From NCBI GenBank assembly GCA_041583495.1, contig JBFHFS010000032.1, positions 1 to 63,001 on the forward strand: a DNA stretch of 63,001 bases, written 5' to 3'. Position 1 is the first letter of the stretch. Every line of letters begins with the position of its first letter. Shown here in pieces: positions 7,809 through 17,936 of the stretch. Origin of the DNA: JBFHFS01 sp041583495. Its GTDB lineage: Bacteria > Bacteroidota > Bacteroidia > Bacteroidales > Marinilabiliaceae. The notes under the pieces were generated by a model. The model saw only the letters and a program-made list of their open reading frames with translations, was not told where the DNA came from and did not search any database. A program made the translations under genes and the position numbers.

Positions 7809-8642
7809 TTATTGATTGAAATATTTATTAACCGCTTGTGCGTAGCTTCGTGAAACAGGGATTGTTTCATGGTTGGGGGTGTCTAATAGGAGCCTTAGAT
7901 TATAGCCTTCTTTTTGAACCATTTTAATATGCCTCACATTCACCATATACGATCGGTGACATCTTAGTAATGAATAGTTTTTGAATGCTTTCTCGAAGTA
8001 CTTGAGGTTGTTTCTAACCAAAAGGCTCTCTCCTAGTCCATCCAACAGGTAATGAATCACAACATAATTGTCTGACGATTGAATATAAAGCAGATCGTCA
8101 AACTTTACCGAATAACGGAGAACGTTGTTTTCGTCCCTGAAAGGGATAAATTGGTCTTTATTTGTGTGTTGGCGGAGCAAATTATTGAAGCTGATGGTTT
8201 TTTCGCGCCAGGCAAAGAATAATATGCTGATTAGATAAGGGATCAATAAAATTAAAGCTGTGTTTTGAAGTGCAATGAACCAGAGCTCCCAGAGGGGGCG
8301 AGGATCGTTCAGTGCAGTTATTTCAATCAAGGCATAAAGAAGGGCCATTAGCACAATTTCACCGGCAACCATCAAAAGGTAATATCGAACCGTAATCGGC
8401 TGGCTTTTTTTTATTTTAAACATCAATAGCCTGCTGATAAGAACCACCAGCATACCCGCCAGCACCAACAGTCCTGAAAAAAACGAGAATTCATACCAGG
8501 TCACCTGATACCAGGTGCCTGCGCCAAAGGGTCGGTAAATATTGATGAAAACATAGGCAAAAAGAGAGGTGAACAGTATTTGAACGGTTATGTTTCGGGG
8601 GGTTACAAAATATCCGGGAATGAGTTTTGACCTTTTTTGCAT
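7809..8642 (-). CDS. Membrane-anchored LytTR-family transcription regulator
   Basis: The 277-aa protein has four predicted membrane helices in residues 20-150. A C-terminal LytTR DNA-binding domain spans about 165-275 (FDDLLYIQSSDNYVVIHY, NNLKYFEKAFKNYSLLRCHRSYMVN, ETIPVSRSYAQAV are its typical blocks). There is no receiver domain, so the membrane part may sense the signal directly. LytTR proteins bind 9-bp direct repeats about 21 bp apart, and exactly such an array lies at 8759-8811 in the divergent intergenic region. That supports control of its own gene and/or the gene at 8992. Confidence 0.9.
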   Translation of the reverse strand: MQKRSKLIPGYFVTPRNITVQILFTSLFAYVFINIYRPFGAGTWYQVTWYEFSFFSGLLVLAGMLVVLISRLLMFKIKKSQPITVRYYLLMVAGEIVLMALLYALIEITALNDPRPLWELWFIALQNTALILLIPYLISILFFAWREKTISFNNLLRQHTNKDQFIPFRDENNVLRYSVKFDDLLYIQSSDNYVVIHYLLDGLGESLLVRNNLKYFEKAFKNYSLLRCHRSYMVNVRHIKMVQKEGYNLRLLLDTPNHETIPVSRSYAQAVNKYFNQ

Positions 8643-8991
8643 TTTTATCTCATTTTAATCGCCTTAGAATCGGCAAAAAAATCTTCCTAAAGGAGGTCAT
8701 CTAATTTAAATCAAAAACACAGGATTTGCAAAATGATTTTTAGGGAATTGGCCATTTTTCCATTCACCCCATTAAGCTTCCGTTTACCCCAGACGTTTTT
8801 CCATTCGTCCCTAAATGCCTACTCCTACTACATTTTTGAGATTATGTCATTGTTTTAAATGAACTTTGTAGTGCCTAAGAGAAGGAGTGGCTGGCCGGTG
8901 AAAACCTTTTGCTCATGAATAGACCAATGGTGTTTTTACCCCATGAGTTTCGAACCAAACAACCCGGCCTTAATAGATAAATTATTTAGGG
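8643..8991. other. Divergent intergenic region of the LytTR gene
   Basis: The 349 bases between divergent genes contain the operator array (8759-8811). Just downstream, GAACTTTG at 8861-8868, with TTTG at 8835-8838, is a loose fit to a Bacteroidota promoter reading toward 8992. I see no small gene. Confidence 0.4.
8759..8811. promoter_or_regulatory. Triple LytTR-type operator array
   Basis: TCCATTCACCCC (8759-8770), TCCGTTTACCCC (8779-8790) and TCCATTCGTCCC (8800-8811) are direct repeats with starts 20 and 21 bases apart, about two helical turns. Their cores resemble the CCGTTCGTC sites of AlgR-type LytTR proteins. They lie between a LytTR gene and a divergently transcribed hydrolase gene. 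The identity of the binding protein is inferred from position. Confidence 0.6.
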
Positions 8992-10194
8992 ATGAAACCA
9001 AACAGGAAGCAGGAGGAAGATGCTCCCATTTTTAATCTGAAAGAGCTTTACTCAAAGCTTAAAGGAGCATTTGATATTGAGCAACCCATGACCCGGCTCG
9101 ACGGGCAAATGGATTGTTATACCTTTCCCTTCTTTTCCCAAACGCAGGGTGGGAATCTTAAAGAAGGTTGGCTATGTTCACCTGAGGAGAATGCCTTGGT
9201 AACCAATGGGGAAGGGGTGAATCACCAGTTTAGGTATGCGGTTTTCTCGCCTGCTCGTCATCACATTGCCAAGGGGGCCATCGTGCTCTTGCATGGGCTA
9301 AACGAACGCAATTGGGAGAAGTATCTGCCCTGGGCCTATGAATTGGCGCGTTCTACCGGTAAGCCGGTCATACTCTTTCCCATCGCTCATCATATGAACC
9401 GGGCTCCCCATGCATGGGGTGTGCCCCGTCCCATGCACCAACTGGCCGGTATTCGCCAGCACAGATTTGGGAAGATTAACAACAGCTCCTTTGTTAATGC
9501 GGCAATAAGCTGTCGGCTCGATTATTCTCCAGAGTTGTTTGTTACTTCCGGGTTGCAGAGTCTCATCGACCTTATGGCCCTTTCCACCCAAATAAAAGAG
9601 GGCCACCACCCCTTGTTCATGAAAGAGACACAGGTTGATTTTTTCGCTTATTCGATTGGGGCATTTCTTACCGAGATTTTACTGATGGCCAACCCCATGG
9701 GGCTATACACCGACAGCAAGGCTTTTTTCTTTTGTGGGGGCTCTACCTTTGATTTGATGGACGGTCGTTCGAAAAGTATTTTGGATGATAGGGCTTTTGG
9801 TTCTTTGCGGGAATATCTTTTGGCTTCTCAGGTTGTGGGTCAACCCCCCATTAATACGCTGGATGTTTTCAGACCGGCATTGGCTTCACTGTGGAATGCC
9901 TTTTTGTCGATGTTGACTCTTGAGGGGCATCGTTCCTTTCGGGAAAGGGCCCTGAAAAAAATGGCCGGAAAGATCGCAGCTATAGGATTGAAAATAGACA
10001 AGGTTATTCCCGGGGCGGCTATTCAAAAAACACTAGGCCGGGCGCTGAGAAGCAAAAAGAACGTTACTGTGGCCCACTTTAACTATCCTTACACGCACGA
10101 AACACCATTCCCATTGCTTAACAATAAGGCTTTTCATGAGGTGGAACAGGCTTTTTATTTTACCTTTCAGAGGGCAGGTGCCTTTCTAGGCTAA
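8992..10194 (+). CDS. Alpha/beta-hydrolase-like protein (DUF6051-like)
   Basis: A 400-aa cytosolic protein without signal peptide. The central part carries alpha/beta-hydrolase signatures: GAIVLLHGLNERNW (strand and oxyanion loop, about residues 96-109), then DFFAYSIGAFLTEILL (nucleophile elbow, serine in YSIGAF near 224). A late HFNYPYTHETPFP segment could supply the catalytic His. Only Bacteroidota homologues come to mind. The substrate is unknown. The gene is probably controlled by the neighbouring LytTR regulator through the operator array upstream. Confidence 0.65.
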   Translation: MKPNRKQEEDAPIFNLKELYSKLKGAFDIEQPMTRLDGQMDCYTFPFFSQTQGGNLKEGWLCSPEENALVTNGEGVNHQFRYAVFSPARHHIAKGAIVLLHGLNERNWEKYLPWAYELARSTGKPVILFPIAHHMNRAPHAWGVPRPMHQLAGIRQHRFGKINNSSFVNAAISCRLDYSPELFVTSGLQSLIDLMALSTQIKEGHHPLFMKETQVDFFAYSIGAFLTEILLMANPMGLYTDSKAFFFCGGSTFDLMDGRSKSILDDRAFGSLREYLLASQVVGQPPINTLDVFRPALASLWNAFLSMLTLEGHRSFRERALKKMAGKIAAIGLKIDKVIPGAAIQKTLGRALRSKKNVTVAHFNYPYTHETPFPLLNNKAFHEVEQAFYFTFQRAGAFLG

Positions 10195-10226
10195 AGGATG
10201 AAAAAGGGCCGGAAAAAGAGTGACAC

Positions 10227-11924
10227 CTAATTACTCTCGATCACCTGACCGCGTTCTTCATATAGCTCTATTGGCCCATCGAGTAATACGGCAACCACCG
10301 TGGTCTCTTCATCCAGAACCCGGGTAGGGAGATCGATATAAATCATCCCCGGGACGTTGCTCCAGTAGAGTTTCCCAAACACCTCCTCTTTCAATTTGGT
10401 TCCATTTCCAACCACCCAGATGCGGTTGATGTTGTTTTTTAAACCTTTTAAGATCAGCGGGCCGTTGGGTTTTCCGTTTACAAAGAGGTAAAGAACATCT
10501 TTGTTTGCCGACAGCGCTGAGACTCCATTGTAATGAATTGAGGAAATCCCTTCGCTCAGGTGATCAGGCAAAACGCTGTGTTTGGTATGCCATCGGGTAT
10601 TTTTTGATAAACCACTGGTCATCAGCTGGTAGAAAGAGGTTGGTGTGTCCGCCAAATGGGGCCTGGATTTAAAATCTACGGCCACTACAGTGATCATTGG
10701 GTCAACCAGGGTAGGAGGAAGATTGAAACTGAGCAGGTCATTGTCGAAATTAAAATCCAGGTTCGCTTCTTGTCCAACCACTCTCACCTGCCTGATGTCT
10801 CCACTGATTCCCTTCAGAAGAAGGGGCTGTTGTGGTTGAGCGTCCACATAAAGAAAAAGTGTTTTATAATCTTTTGAATAGGCCGTGGGATATAAAAAAT
10901 GGCCCGGTGGCAGTCCTGCCCGTGTGCCATAAACTGCTTCCGCGTGTTTTTTGTTCCATTTGCCAAGTTCCTGAAGAACCTCCAGTTGGGGAGCAGGGAT
11001 TTCACCACTGGCTGTGGGGCCAACATCGAGCAATAAGTTGCCGCCCATACTGATACAATCTACGAAGGTCCGTAGCACTTGCCAGGGGCTCTTGAAGTGT
11101 TGGTCGTTGTGCTGATAGCCCCAGGAGTCGTTAATTGTTAGGCAGAGCTCCCAATAATTGTTGTGGGGGGCCATTATCGGCACTCCCTGTTCAGGAGTGG
11201 CGTAGTCTCCATACTCCCTTAAGCGGCTGTTTACAATCAGGTTGGGATTGTATTTCAGTAGCATTGATTTCAACTCGGGTGCCCGCCACTCCTGACTGCT
11301 GTGCTCCCAGTCACCATCGAACCAATAAAGGTCCGGATTGAAGCGCGAGGATAATTCGCGCATCTGGGCAAAGTAAAAATCTACAAACTTTGCCCATCTA
11401 ACAGTATCGTTGGTATATCTTTTAAATGTTCTTGTGAAAGCCGGATATTCGGGATGGGACCAGTCGATGAGCGAGTAATAAAGCCCAACCTTTAAGTTGT
11501 TTTGTCTAAGTGCTGTGACAAATGGAGCCACCAGGTCTCTTTTTGCGGGGGTGTTATCCACCACATTCAGATGATCTGTTTTTGTTTCCCAAAGGGCAAT
11601 TCCATCATGGTGCTTGGTGGTTAATACGGCGTACCGGGCACCTGCCTTTTTGAAGGTTTCGGCCCAAAGGGAGGGATCATAATTGGAAGCGGTGAATCCC
11701 TTAAGTTGTTCCATGTAACTCTGGTGCGAGAGGTAGCCATTAAAAAACGACCAGGACTCGTCGATGCCGTTTACAGCGTAGATGCCATAGTGGATGAAAA
11801 TACCCAGTTTGGCATCCTTAAACCACTCCATCTGCTGGGCCTTGTCGCTATCCGGTTCGGATTGCTTTTGCGACCATGCCGCGATGGAAAACATTAACAT
11901 GGAAAAAAAGAGCAGAGACTTCAT
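10227..11924 (-). CDS. GH29 alpha-L-fucosidase-family glycoside hydrolase
   Basis: This 565-aa secreted enzyme has a signal peptide (residues 1-18, ending AAWSQ). The (beta/alpha)8 GH29 domain includes WFKDAKLGIFIHYGIYAV, YAVLTTKHHDGIALW and WFDGDW, where Asp203 is the expected nucleophile. GGNLLLDVGPTASGEIP closes the catalytic domain, and residues about 340-560 form beta-sandwich domains, the last one repeated. GH29 enzymes release terminal alpha-L-fucose with retention; some act on alpha-L-galactose or other linkages. It precedes, on the same strand, no further sugar gene, while the CBM9-like gene lies 86 bases upstream, suggesting one operon. Confidence 0.93.
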   Translation of the reverse strand: MKSLLFFSMLMFSIAAWSQKQSEPDSDKAQQMEWFKDAKLGIFIHYGIYAVNGIDESWSFFNGYLSHQSYMEQLKGFTASNYDPSLWAETFKKAGARYAVLTTKHHDGIALWETKTDHLNVVDNTPAKRDLVAPFVTALRQNNLKVGLYYSLIDWSHPEYPAFTRTFKRYTNDTVRWAKFVDFYFAQMRELSSRFNPDLYWFDGDWEHSSQEWRAPELKSMLLKYNPNLIVNSRLREYGDYATPEQGVPIMAPHNNYWELCLTINDSWGYQHNDQHFKSPWQVLRTFVDCISMGGNLLLDVGPTASGEIPAPQLEVLQELGKWNKKHAEAVYGTRAGLPPGHFLYPTAYSKDYKTLFLYVDAQPQQPLLLKGISGDIRQVRVVGQEANLDFNFDNDLLSFNLPPTLVDPMITVVAVDFKSRPHLADTPTSFYQLMTSGLSKNTRWHTKHSVLPDHLSEGISSIHYNGVSALSANKDVLYLFVNGKPNGPLILKGLKNNINRIWVVGNGTKLKEEVFGKLYWSNVPGMIYIDLPTRVLDEETTVVAVLLDGPIELYEERGQVIESN

Positions 11925-12010
11925 GTATTATCTTTTATTGGCCTAATGACTGAAATTTAGGTTTTTAGAATTTGGGTTTGGCTTAATAAGTTTTTTTCAG
12001 GAGTCTTTGT

Positions 12011-13156
12011 TTATAAGTGCGTTTTATGAACTGCCCGTATGCGCCCTCCTTCGTCGAGCAACCAGAGGCGCTGGGTTTTAGGGTTGTAGGCACGTATCTG
12101 AAACCCTGAAAATGTTGTGATTAATTCGGGATTGAAGATGATGGCACTTAAATTAAGCCCTACTGCCTGTAAATCTGTCAATTGTTCTGCGTACGCCTTA
12201 TTCAGTTCAAAATAAAGGTTTTGCGCATAGTAGATGTTTCTAAGTTCCCATTTGGTGAGGTCGTCGGGATTGGGGATAAAGTTCACTTTTCCCTTGCCGG
12301 ATTTTTGTTCGGAGAATTGAAGGATTCCCCATAATTCAGGGCGGTGCATATCTACTACGGCTTGAGGTGACCAAACCCAGTTATCCTCAGGCCAGCTTTT
12401 GCCGGTTTCGGGGTTAACATCTTTTTGATAGTTACCCTCCACAACCGAATATTTCCATTGAACCCTGCTGAAATTGATTCGCCACTGAGCCCCATCGTCC
12501 GGTTTGGGTCCGGAGTTGTTTTCATTGAGGGCTTTCAGTGGGATGGCCAACTCTACATACCAGGCTCGATCGGTGTCGGTGGGGTCATTTAAAGTTCCGT
12601 CGAGGTGGATGGCACTTTTGAGGCCATTGATGTCCCAGTTGTTAATGGCGGGGCCACCATTGCGGTAAGGTCTTACCAGCATCAGGTCCCAAACGGTGTT
12701 AAGGGCATTTATCTCCAACTCGTAGTAGCCGTAAGTGTCGCCATCCGGATCGATAAACACCTCAAAGTCGTTGTCGTAAAATATTACTTCATCCCGCCGG
12801 GTGATGGAAGCCCACAGGTGAGGTTCTTCCAGGTAACCGCCCACATATAAATAATCATCGTCCCACAGCATTTTCATTTTAGTCATGTGCCTGGGGCTGG
12901 GGAAATGGGTCCCCATAATATCGGCGAAAGGCGTACTCCAAACGGTATTTTGCCAATCTTTTTCGTCAAGCAACCCATCTACCTTAATTGGGTTCTCGGC
13001 CCGGTAACAAATATAATTTTTCGGGGGCCATTTAAAAGTTGTGTGCATGTTTAAGCCATATTCATTTGCTTGTTGCCCGGTGTCTTGAGCGGAGCATGCG
13101 AAATGAGATCCTATCATTAGAAAGGAAAAGGTTAATGTAAAGAATGCTTTTAGCAT
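12011..13156 (-). CDS. Secreted CBM9-like carbohydrate-binding protein
   Basis: A 381-aa exported protein. The signal peptide (about 1-20) ends HFAC-SAQ, so it may be a lipoprotein. A CBM9-like (DOMON-fold) domain spans residues 45-260: NPIKVDGLLDEKDWQN, then MKMLWDDDYLYVGGYLEEPH, VFIDPDGDTYGYYELEINA and WRINFSRVQW are the typical blocks. The family binds sugars, or is found on periplasmic and surface proteins of glycan-use loci. The C-terminal 100 residues are not recognised. It sits just upstream of the GH29 gene on the same strand and may deliver or bind its substrate. Confidence 0.82.
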   Translation of the reverse strand: MLKAFFTLTFSFLMIGSHFACSAQDTGQQANEYGLNMHTTFKWPPKNYICYRAENPIKVDGLLDEKDWQNTVWSTPFADIMGTHFPSPRHMTKMKMLWDDDYLYVGGYLEEPHLWASITRRDEVIFYDNDFEVFIDPDGDTYGYYELEINALNTVWDLMLVRPYRNGGPAINNWDINGLKSAIHLDGTLNDPTDTDRAWYVELAIPLKALNENNSGPKPDDGAQWRINFSRVQWKYSVVEGNYQKDVNPETGKSWPEDNWVWSPQAVVDMHRPELWGILQFSEQKSGKGKVNFIPNPDDLTKWELRNIYYAQNLYFELNKAYAEQLTDLQAVGLNLSAIIFNPELITTFSGFQIRAYNPKTQRLWLLDEGGRIRAVHKTHL

Positions 13157-13407
13157 ATTTCTGATTTTAAAGAAGTTAGTTTAAATGTTTCTGATGATAA
13201 TAATCACAAGGATGGTAATGTGCCCCTTGGCTTTGTATTAAGATTTATTGCCGTTGTTATCACGATAGTTCATCTGTATTACAGAGGGCGCCTTTCCAGC
13301 AAATGGATTCACCAGGCTTATTTTATTCTTTCACCAGATTCTCCGAAGGAGTTACCCCTGGATTTTTTCCGGAAGGGAATAAGACAAGTCCATTTGCTTT
13401 TTGTTCA

Positions 13408-16400
13408 TTACTCAATTTTAACAACTTTTATCCGGGTCTCTTTCTCCTTTTCCGAAACCACCAACAGGTAGAGCCCCGGGGGATAAGGTGACAAATCGAG
13501 AGATAGAGTGGGCCTGCCTTCAACTTTCCTGGTTAAGATCTGTTTGCCTGTCACCTCGAACATCCTTACCATTTGAGCCCCCGGTGATAATCCTTCGAGG
13601 ATTATGATATTTTTGGTTGGATTGGGTGAGATTTGAATAGTTTGGTAATCAGACGCATTGATCTCCAGTGTAGCGATCTGCAAAACCACCGTCCGAGTCA
13701 TATCCCCGGTGACATCCACGGTGCTCTGGTACACCTCAAATCCGGTGCTCTCAACCTCAAAACTTTTTTCGGGTCCCAGACTGACAGCGTCGAATAAAAC
13801 CTGGCCCTCCTGGTTTGTGAATTTGGTTTCAAAATTAAACGTCACCTTGGCATTTTCCACCGGATCTCCTGCGGGATTGTTGATGGTAAAAAGTACCGAG
13901 AAACAGGATGTTACCATGGCTGTATTGGAGGGTTCGGAAGAAACGTTGACCTGAGGATAATAGGCACGTACTTCATATTGGAGTGTGGCACAATCGACCT
14001 CTGTGTCGGTGTAGTTTATGTTTTCGAAACCATAGAGAGAGGTTAAGAGAGATTGGTCTTTGAATATCTGATACACCACGTTTCCCGTGTAGAGCGGGGG
14101 GATATCTCCTTCCACCAATTGTCTGGAGGGTTTATCCACTGCCATCGTTCTGTAGTATTTGTCTTTCAGGTTGTCGGGTGGGGTGGGTGCAAAAGAATAG
14201 GAGGGTGACAGAAGAGCTCCAAGCTCGGGTCCTACCCGCAAATCATCCAAAAGCAATGCGAAGGCATCATCGGAAACACACTGGATGGCTACCTGCACTT
14301 GTTCCCCAACATAGGAGGCAAGGTTGTATTCGAACCGGGTCCAGTCAACCGGAGCCGATGTACCCTGATCGAGGGGGGTCCAATCGGAATCATCGACCCT
14401 TTTAACCATAACCTTAAAGACCTCCAGCCCAAACTGACCGGAGAGTGACCGCCCCATAAAAGAGAAGAAGTCCTCTTCCTTAACCTCTATGACCGGAGAA
14501 ATAATCCAATCGTCATTGGGTGGGTTAACGGCAGCAAAACAAGCCAATACCTGAGAGCCCGACCAGGCAGAGATGTCATAAGTCATCTGAAGAACCTCTG
14601 TGGCGTAGGCATCGAATACCATAAAGGCCATGGCGCTTCCTTCGTTGGAAAAGGTAATATTACTAATGCCGTAGGTCGCTGAGGCGTCCTTATCCAGAAG
14701 GGTCCACCCGTTTATATAGGTGGTGAAGGGTTGGTAATTTTCAAAATCATCATTTATTACCGGGTTCCAGTTTAGATCGATGGTTTGGTAATCTTTTGAC
14801 GTTGAAAGACGTGAGGGGGAAAGCGGATCGAAGGGCGATAATTTGACTGAGATCTGCTTGGTGGCGTCTGAGATAAACCTGGCGGAAACCGGTTTCATAC
14901 GGTCCATGGAAACCGCAAAAGCCCGATACAGAGAACTGTATTCAACAGGGAAGGTGGCGAGGCCCAGAGCGTTTGTCACCTCTTCAACATCTTCCATTTG
15001 CACCAGGGCGCCCTCCATGGGCGTGCCCTCCAAATCGGTTACTTCAATGGTGATCTCGTTAATTCTTGGGCGCGTAGAGAAGGTGCTGATGGCCGGTAAA
15101 TATTGATAACAGAGGGTGCCTGTGTAGTATTCGAAAAATGAAAAATAGTAATCCGAGGTGTGTTGCAATCCGGTGACATTTACCTGGTTCTCCGATCCAT
15201 TATATACAACAAAGGCGCCCTGCCCCAGGTTGTCGCCTGACCCGAAGAGGCTGTTGGCTGTATAGCTCATTCCATTTACGGGCAGTTCGTAGACGGGTTT
15301 GTTTTCGCTGGCAACCACTAAAACGGCATCTCCTTCCTCTCGGTTCCAGTTCAGGGTCATGGCGTTTTCGGTGATCTCTGTAGCGGCTATAGCTGAACTC
15401 TTTTGAGAAGGAGGGAAGATACATTCAGAAACGGGATAAACCACAACGCTGTCGATTCCAATTCCATAACCGTAATTGGACATTCCCTCAAAGGCGACCT
15501 CCAGAGGTTGGGAATAGGGTAACTTAATTCTGCGGTGGGCCCAGCCGCCGGTGTGGTCTTCGTATAAGACCAGTTCTTCCCATTCTCCCCCAACGGGTCT
15601 GATGACGATTCTTAGTTGGTCCTGATCGTTTTCCCATACGGGTTGGACATGCCTGAAATCCATGAAATAGGTCTGTCCATCAGTGATATTTAATACCGGA
15701 GAGATTAGGCGGGTAACCGGTCCCGTCCAGTCGGTAACCCTAAGGGTGGCAAAATATTGTCCTTGGTAGGCTTGGTCGGGAAGGCCCTGGGTTCCATCAT
15801 CCGTAAGGGTCCATAAATTGTTTCCGGTCACGGTTTCCTGGCGCCAGCCGGTAAATCCATCTTCGAATCCGTCGAACCATGGAAATTGATTCACCGGAGC
15901 CGGTTGAGTGCGCTGGGAGGTTTTAATATTTTGGGAATAAAGATCTCCTTTGTTGCTCCAAACCGAATAGTAATATTGGGTAGAGGCGGTCAGCCCCTCA
16001 TGAATAAATGATCCCGGATTGGACCCATAATAGAGAACGGTTCCTCCACCTGAAAGGAGATCGCCCTCCTGATAAATGTGAGTATCTTGGGGAACCCCAA
16101 AAACATTATCCGGACTCCAGGCCAGAAGCACAGGGAAATTATCGCTGGAAGAGACCCACGAGACCTCCATTTGATCGTGTGCGATGCTGGTGGCCGCGAG
16201 ACTCAGGGGGGAGCCATCCTGGATGGACATAAAATCGAAATAAACAGAGGTTCCGATGGTCGCAATATTGGTGAGGCTTCGGTTAAAAGGCTGTCCATCC
16301 CAGGTGGTGACAGAGGGTGTGGAATTGTCGGTAAGCTCAACCACATTCAGTGAACCCGGGAAGGGACAGGAAGCGCTATTGATCTGGCCTCCGGCCGCCA

Positions 16401-17766
16401 CCGGGTAAAATCCCAGATGTTCTTGGGTGTTAATGATGTTTGCAGAACGGTGGTCCGCAATCCAGGTGCTGTCGGCGTGGTAAACAATCATCCCTTCACC
16501 GGGCAGGAAGCGGTCGAATCCTGTTCTTCGACGATTTTCGAGAAGCAGATATTCATTGTTGTTGGAGGCATTAACGCGAAGGACTTTTTTTGAGCTCTGC
16601 ACGGGCTCTAACTCAACGCTCATGGGGGAATCGATTTCCTGGATGGTAACCCATCCCAGTTCCGCTTTTGAGAAGGGGTTGTGATGAGCAGGAGAAGATC
16701 CGATGGGCGATCCATTATAGGCTCCGGAGGCCATGAGGTCCCATCTGCCGGTTCCGGCATAATCTCCCCCCAGGGTGTCGTAAAAGTCGAAAAGCCCCAG
16801 GTTATGGCCAAACTCGTGGCATATTATCCCAATGGAGTTCATGCTTCCATTTTCGTTGAGCCATTCGGGCTGAATGGTATACTGATTGACCAACACGCCA
16901 TTGAAGGTGCGGCCTAAAATGGGGATTCCAGCCGAAGATAAGGTATAGGAGTGTGACCAAACATCGGTTTCATCTCCGGTAACTTCTTGTCCCGCCCCCT
17001 GGTGAATGATGGCTATACCTTCCACCAGCCCATCATGATCGTTGTCGAAGAGCGAAAAGTCAACCCCGGCAACTGAGGCAGCTTTGATGGCTTCGTAGGC
17101 CAGCTGGCTCCACTTTTCTTCGGGGCCATAGTAATCGTGTGGCGAGGGCAGTGTAACCCATTGTGTTACCGTTGAATTGACCGAGAGCAAGCCTCCGCTC
17201 ACCTCTTGATAATAATCGTTAAAACTTCCTGTGCCATTGTAGTTGGGCTCATTCATGAAACGATCGAAAGCCGACTGGCTGTAAGTGGCCTGGGTGTCGG
17301 AAAAGTTAACCAAAATCACCAGCATCCTGGATTCCCCAACAGGTGGAAAAAAGGAACTCATGCTGGAGCTTTTCAGTCTGTTTTGAAGAAGTTCCTGCTT
17401 TTGGCGCAGTATGTCGCTCTTGGAAATGCCCAGATTTTTGACGGTGCCGGCCAAAAAGGAGCGTTCCTGGCTTGACCGTTCATCAGGATTGGAGGCGCGG
17501 GTGCCCGATGATACAATCTCTCCAGACTTAAGCTGTGCCGCATACTCGAACAGGCCTGATTTGCCCTTCAATATCCGGTAGCCATCGATGGTGGTGACCC
17601 AGTTAAACCACTCATCACCATGAATCGTTAGGGTAATCATCGAGCCGTCGGGTTGCTGAACGTCGCGGGGATAGGGATAAGCACCAATTGAATAAGCCCC
17701 CTGAAAAGAGAACCAAACCCATAAAAAGGCTAATAAAGAAATGCGCCAAGGCTTATCAAATATCAT
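13408..17766 (-). CDS. Giant secreted M6-family metalloprotease with T9SS sorting domain
   Basis: The 1452-aa protein has a signal peptide (residues 1-27) and a propeptide. The M6 (immune inhibitor A-like) catalytic domain contains zinc motif HEFGHNLGLFD starting at residue 317. Several beta-sandwich and fibronectin-type/MAM-like modules follow (about 530-1370), including GWRQETVTG and DNFENYQPFT-like segments. The last 75 residues form a type IX secretion type-A sorting domain (ISPNPTKN... PGLYLLVV... KVVKIE). It is therefore exported by T9SS and attached or released at the cell surface as a degradative protease. This protein is strong evidence that the host is a gliding/T9SS Bacteroidota. 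Confidence 0.93.
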   Translation of the reverse strand: MIFDKPWRISLLAFLWVWFSFQGAYSIGAYPYPRDVQQPDGSMITLTIHGDEWFNWVTTIDGYRILKGKSGLFEYAAQLKSGEIVSSGTRASNPDERSSQERSFLAGTVKNLGISKSDILRQKQELLQNRLKSSSMSSFFPPVGESRMLVILVNFSDTQATYSQSAFDRFMNEPNYNGTGSFNDYYQEVSGGLLSVNSTVTQWVTLPSPHDYYGPEEKWSQLAYEAIKAASVAGVDFSLFDNDHDGLVEGIAIIHQGAGQEVTGDETDVWSHSYTLSSAGIPILGRTFNGVLVNQYTIQPEWLNENGSMNSIGIICHEFGHNLGLFDFYDTLGGDYAGTGRWDLMASGAYNGSPIGSSPAHHNPFSKAELGWVTIQEIDSPMSVELEPVQSSKKVLRVNASNNNEYLLLENRRRTGFDRFLPGEGMIVYHADSTWIADHRSANIINTQEHLGFYPVAAGGQINSASCPFPGSLNVVELTDNSTPSVTTWDGQPFNRSLTNIATIGTSVYFDFMSIQDGSPLSLAATSIAHDQMEVSWVSSSDNFPVLLAWSPDNVFGVPQDTHIYQEGDLLSGGGTVLYYGSNPGSFIHEGLTASTQYYYSVWSNKGDLYSQNIKTSQRTQPAPVNQFPWFDGFEDGFTGWRQETVTGNNLWTLTDDGTQGLPDQAYQGQYFATLRVTDWTGPVTRLISPVLNITDGQTYFMDFRHVQPVWENDQDQLRIVIRPVGGEWEELVLYEDHTGGWAHRRIKLPYSQPLEVAFEGMSNYGYGIGIDSVVVYPVSECIFPPSQKSSAIAATEITENAMTLNWNREEGDAVLVVASENKPVYELPVNGMSYTANSLFGSGDNLGQGAFVVYNGSENQVNVTGLQHTSDYYFSFFEYYTGTLCYQYLPAISTFSTRPRINEITIEVTDLEGTPMEGALVQMEDVEEVTNALGLATFPVEYSSLYRAFAVSMDRMKPVSARFISDATKQISVKLSPFDPLSPSRLSTSKDYQTIDLNWNPVINDDFENYQPFTTYINGWTLLDKDASATYGISNITFSNEGSAMAFMVFDAYATEVLQMTYDISAWSGSQVLACFAAVNPPNDDWIISPVIEVKEEDFFSFMGRSLSGQFGLEVFKVMVKRVDDSDWTPLDQGTSAPVDWTRFEYNLASYVGEQVQVAIQCVSDDAFALLLDDLRVGPELGALLSPSYSFAPTPPDNLKDKYYRTMAVDKPSRQLVEGDIPPLYTGNVVYQIFKDQSLLTSLYGFENINYTDTEVDCATLQYEVRAYYPQVNVSSEPSNTAMVTSCFSVLFTINNPAGDPVENAKVTFNFETKFTNQEGQVLFDAVSLGPEKSFEVESTGFEVYQSTVDVTGDMTRTVVLQIATLEINASDYQTIQISPNPTKNIIILEGLSPGAQMVRMFEVTGKQILTRKVEGRPTLSLDLSPYPPGLYLLVVSEKEKETRIKVVKIE

Positions 17767-17936
17767 AATAACAGTTTATCCCTTAATTTTCATCAAGCTT
17801 CGAAAGATAACAGTTTAATTATCATCATCTGCTAATATCCGTGAACGGCATAAAAACAGAGTCCTCGAAAGAGTTATTAAATACCTACTTTTGTAAACAG
17901 TAAAAATAGGACAAATGTTCCAAAACAGAACAATGA

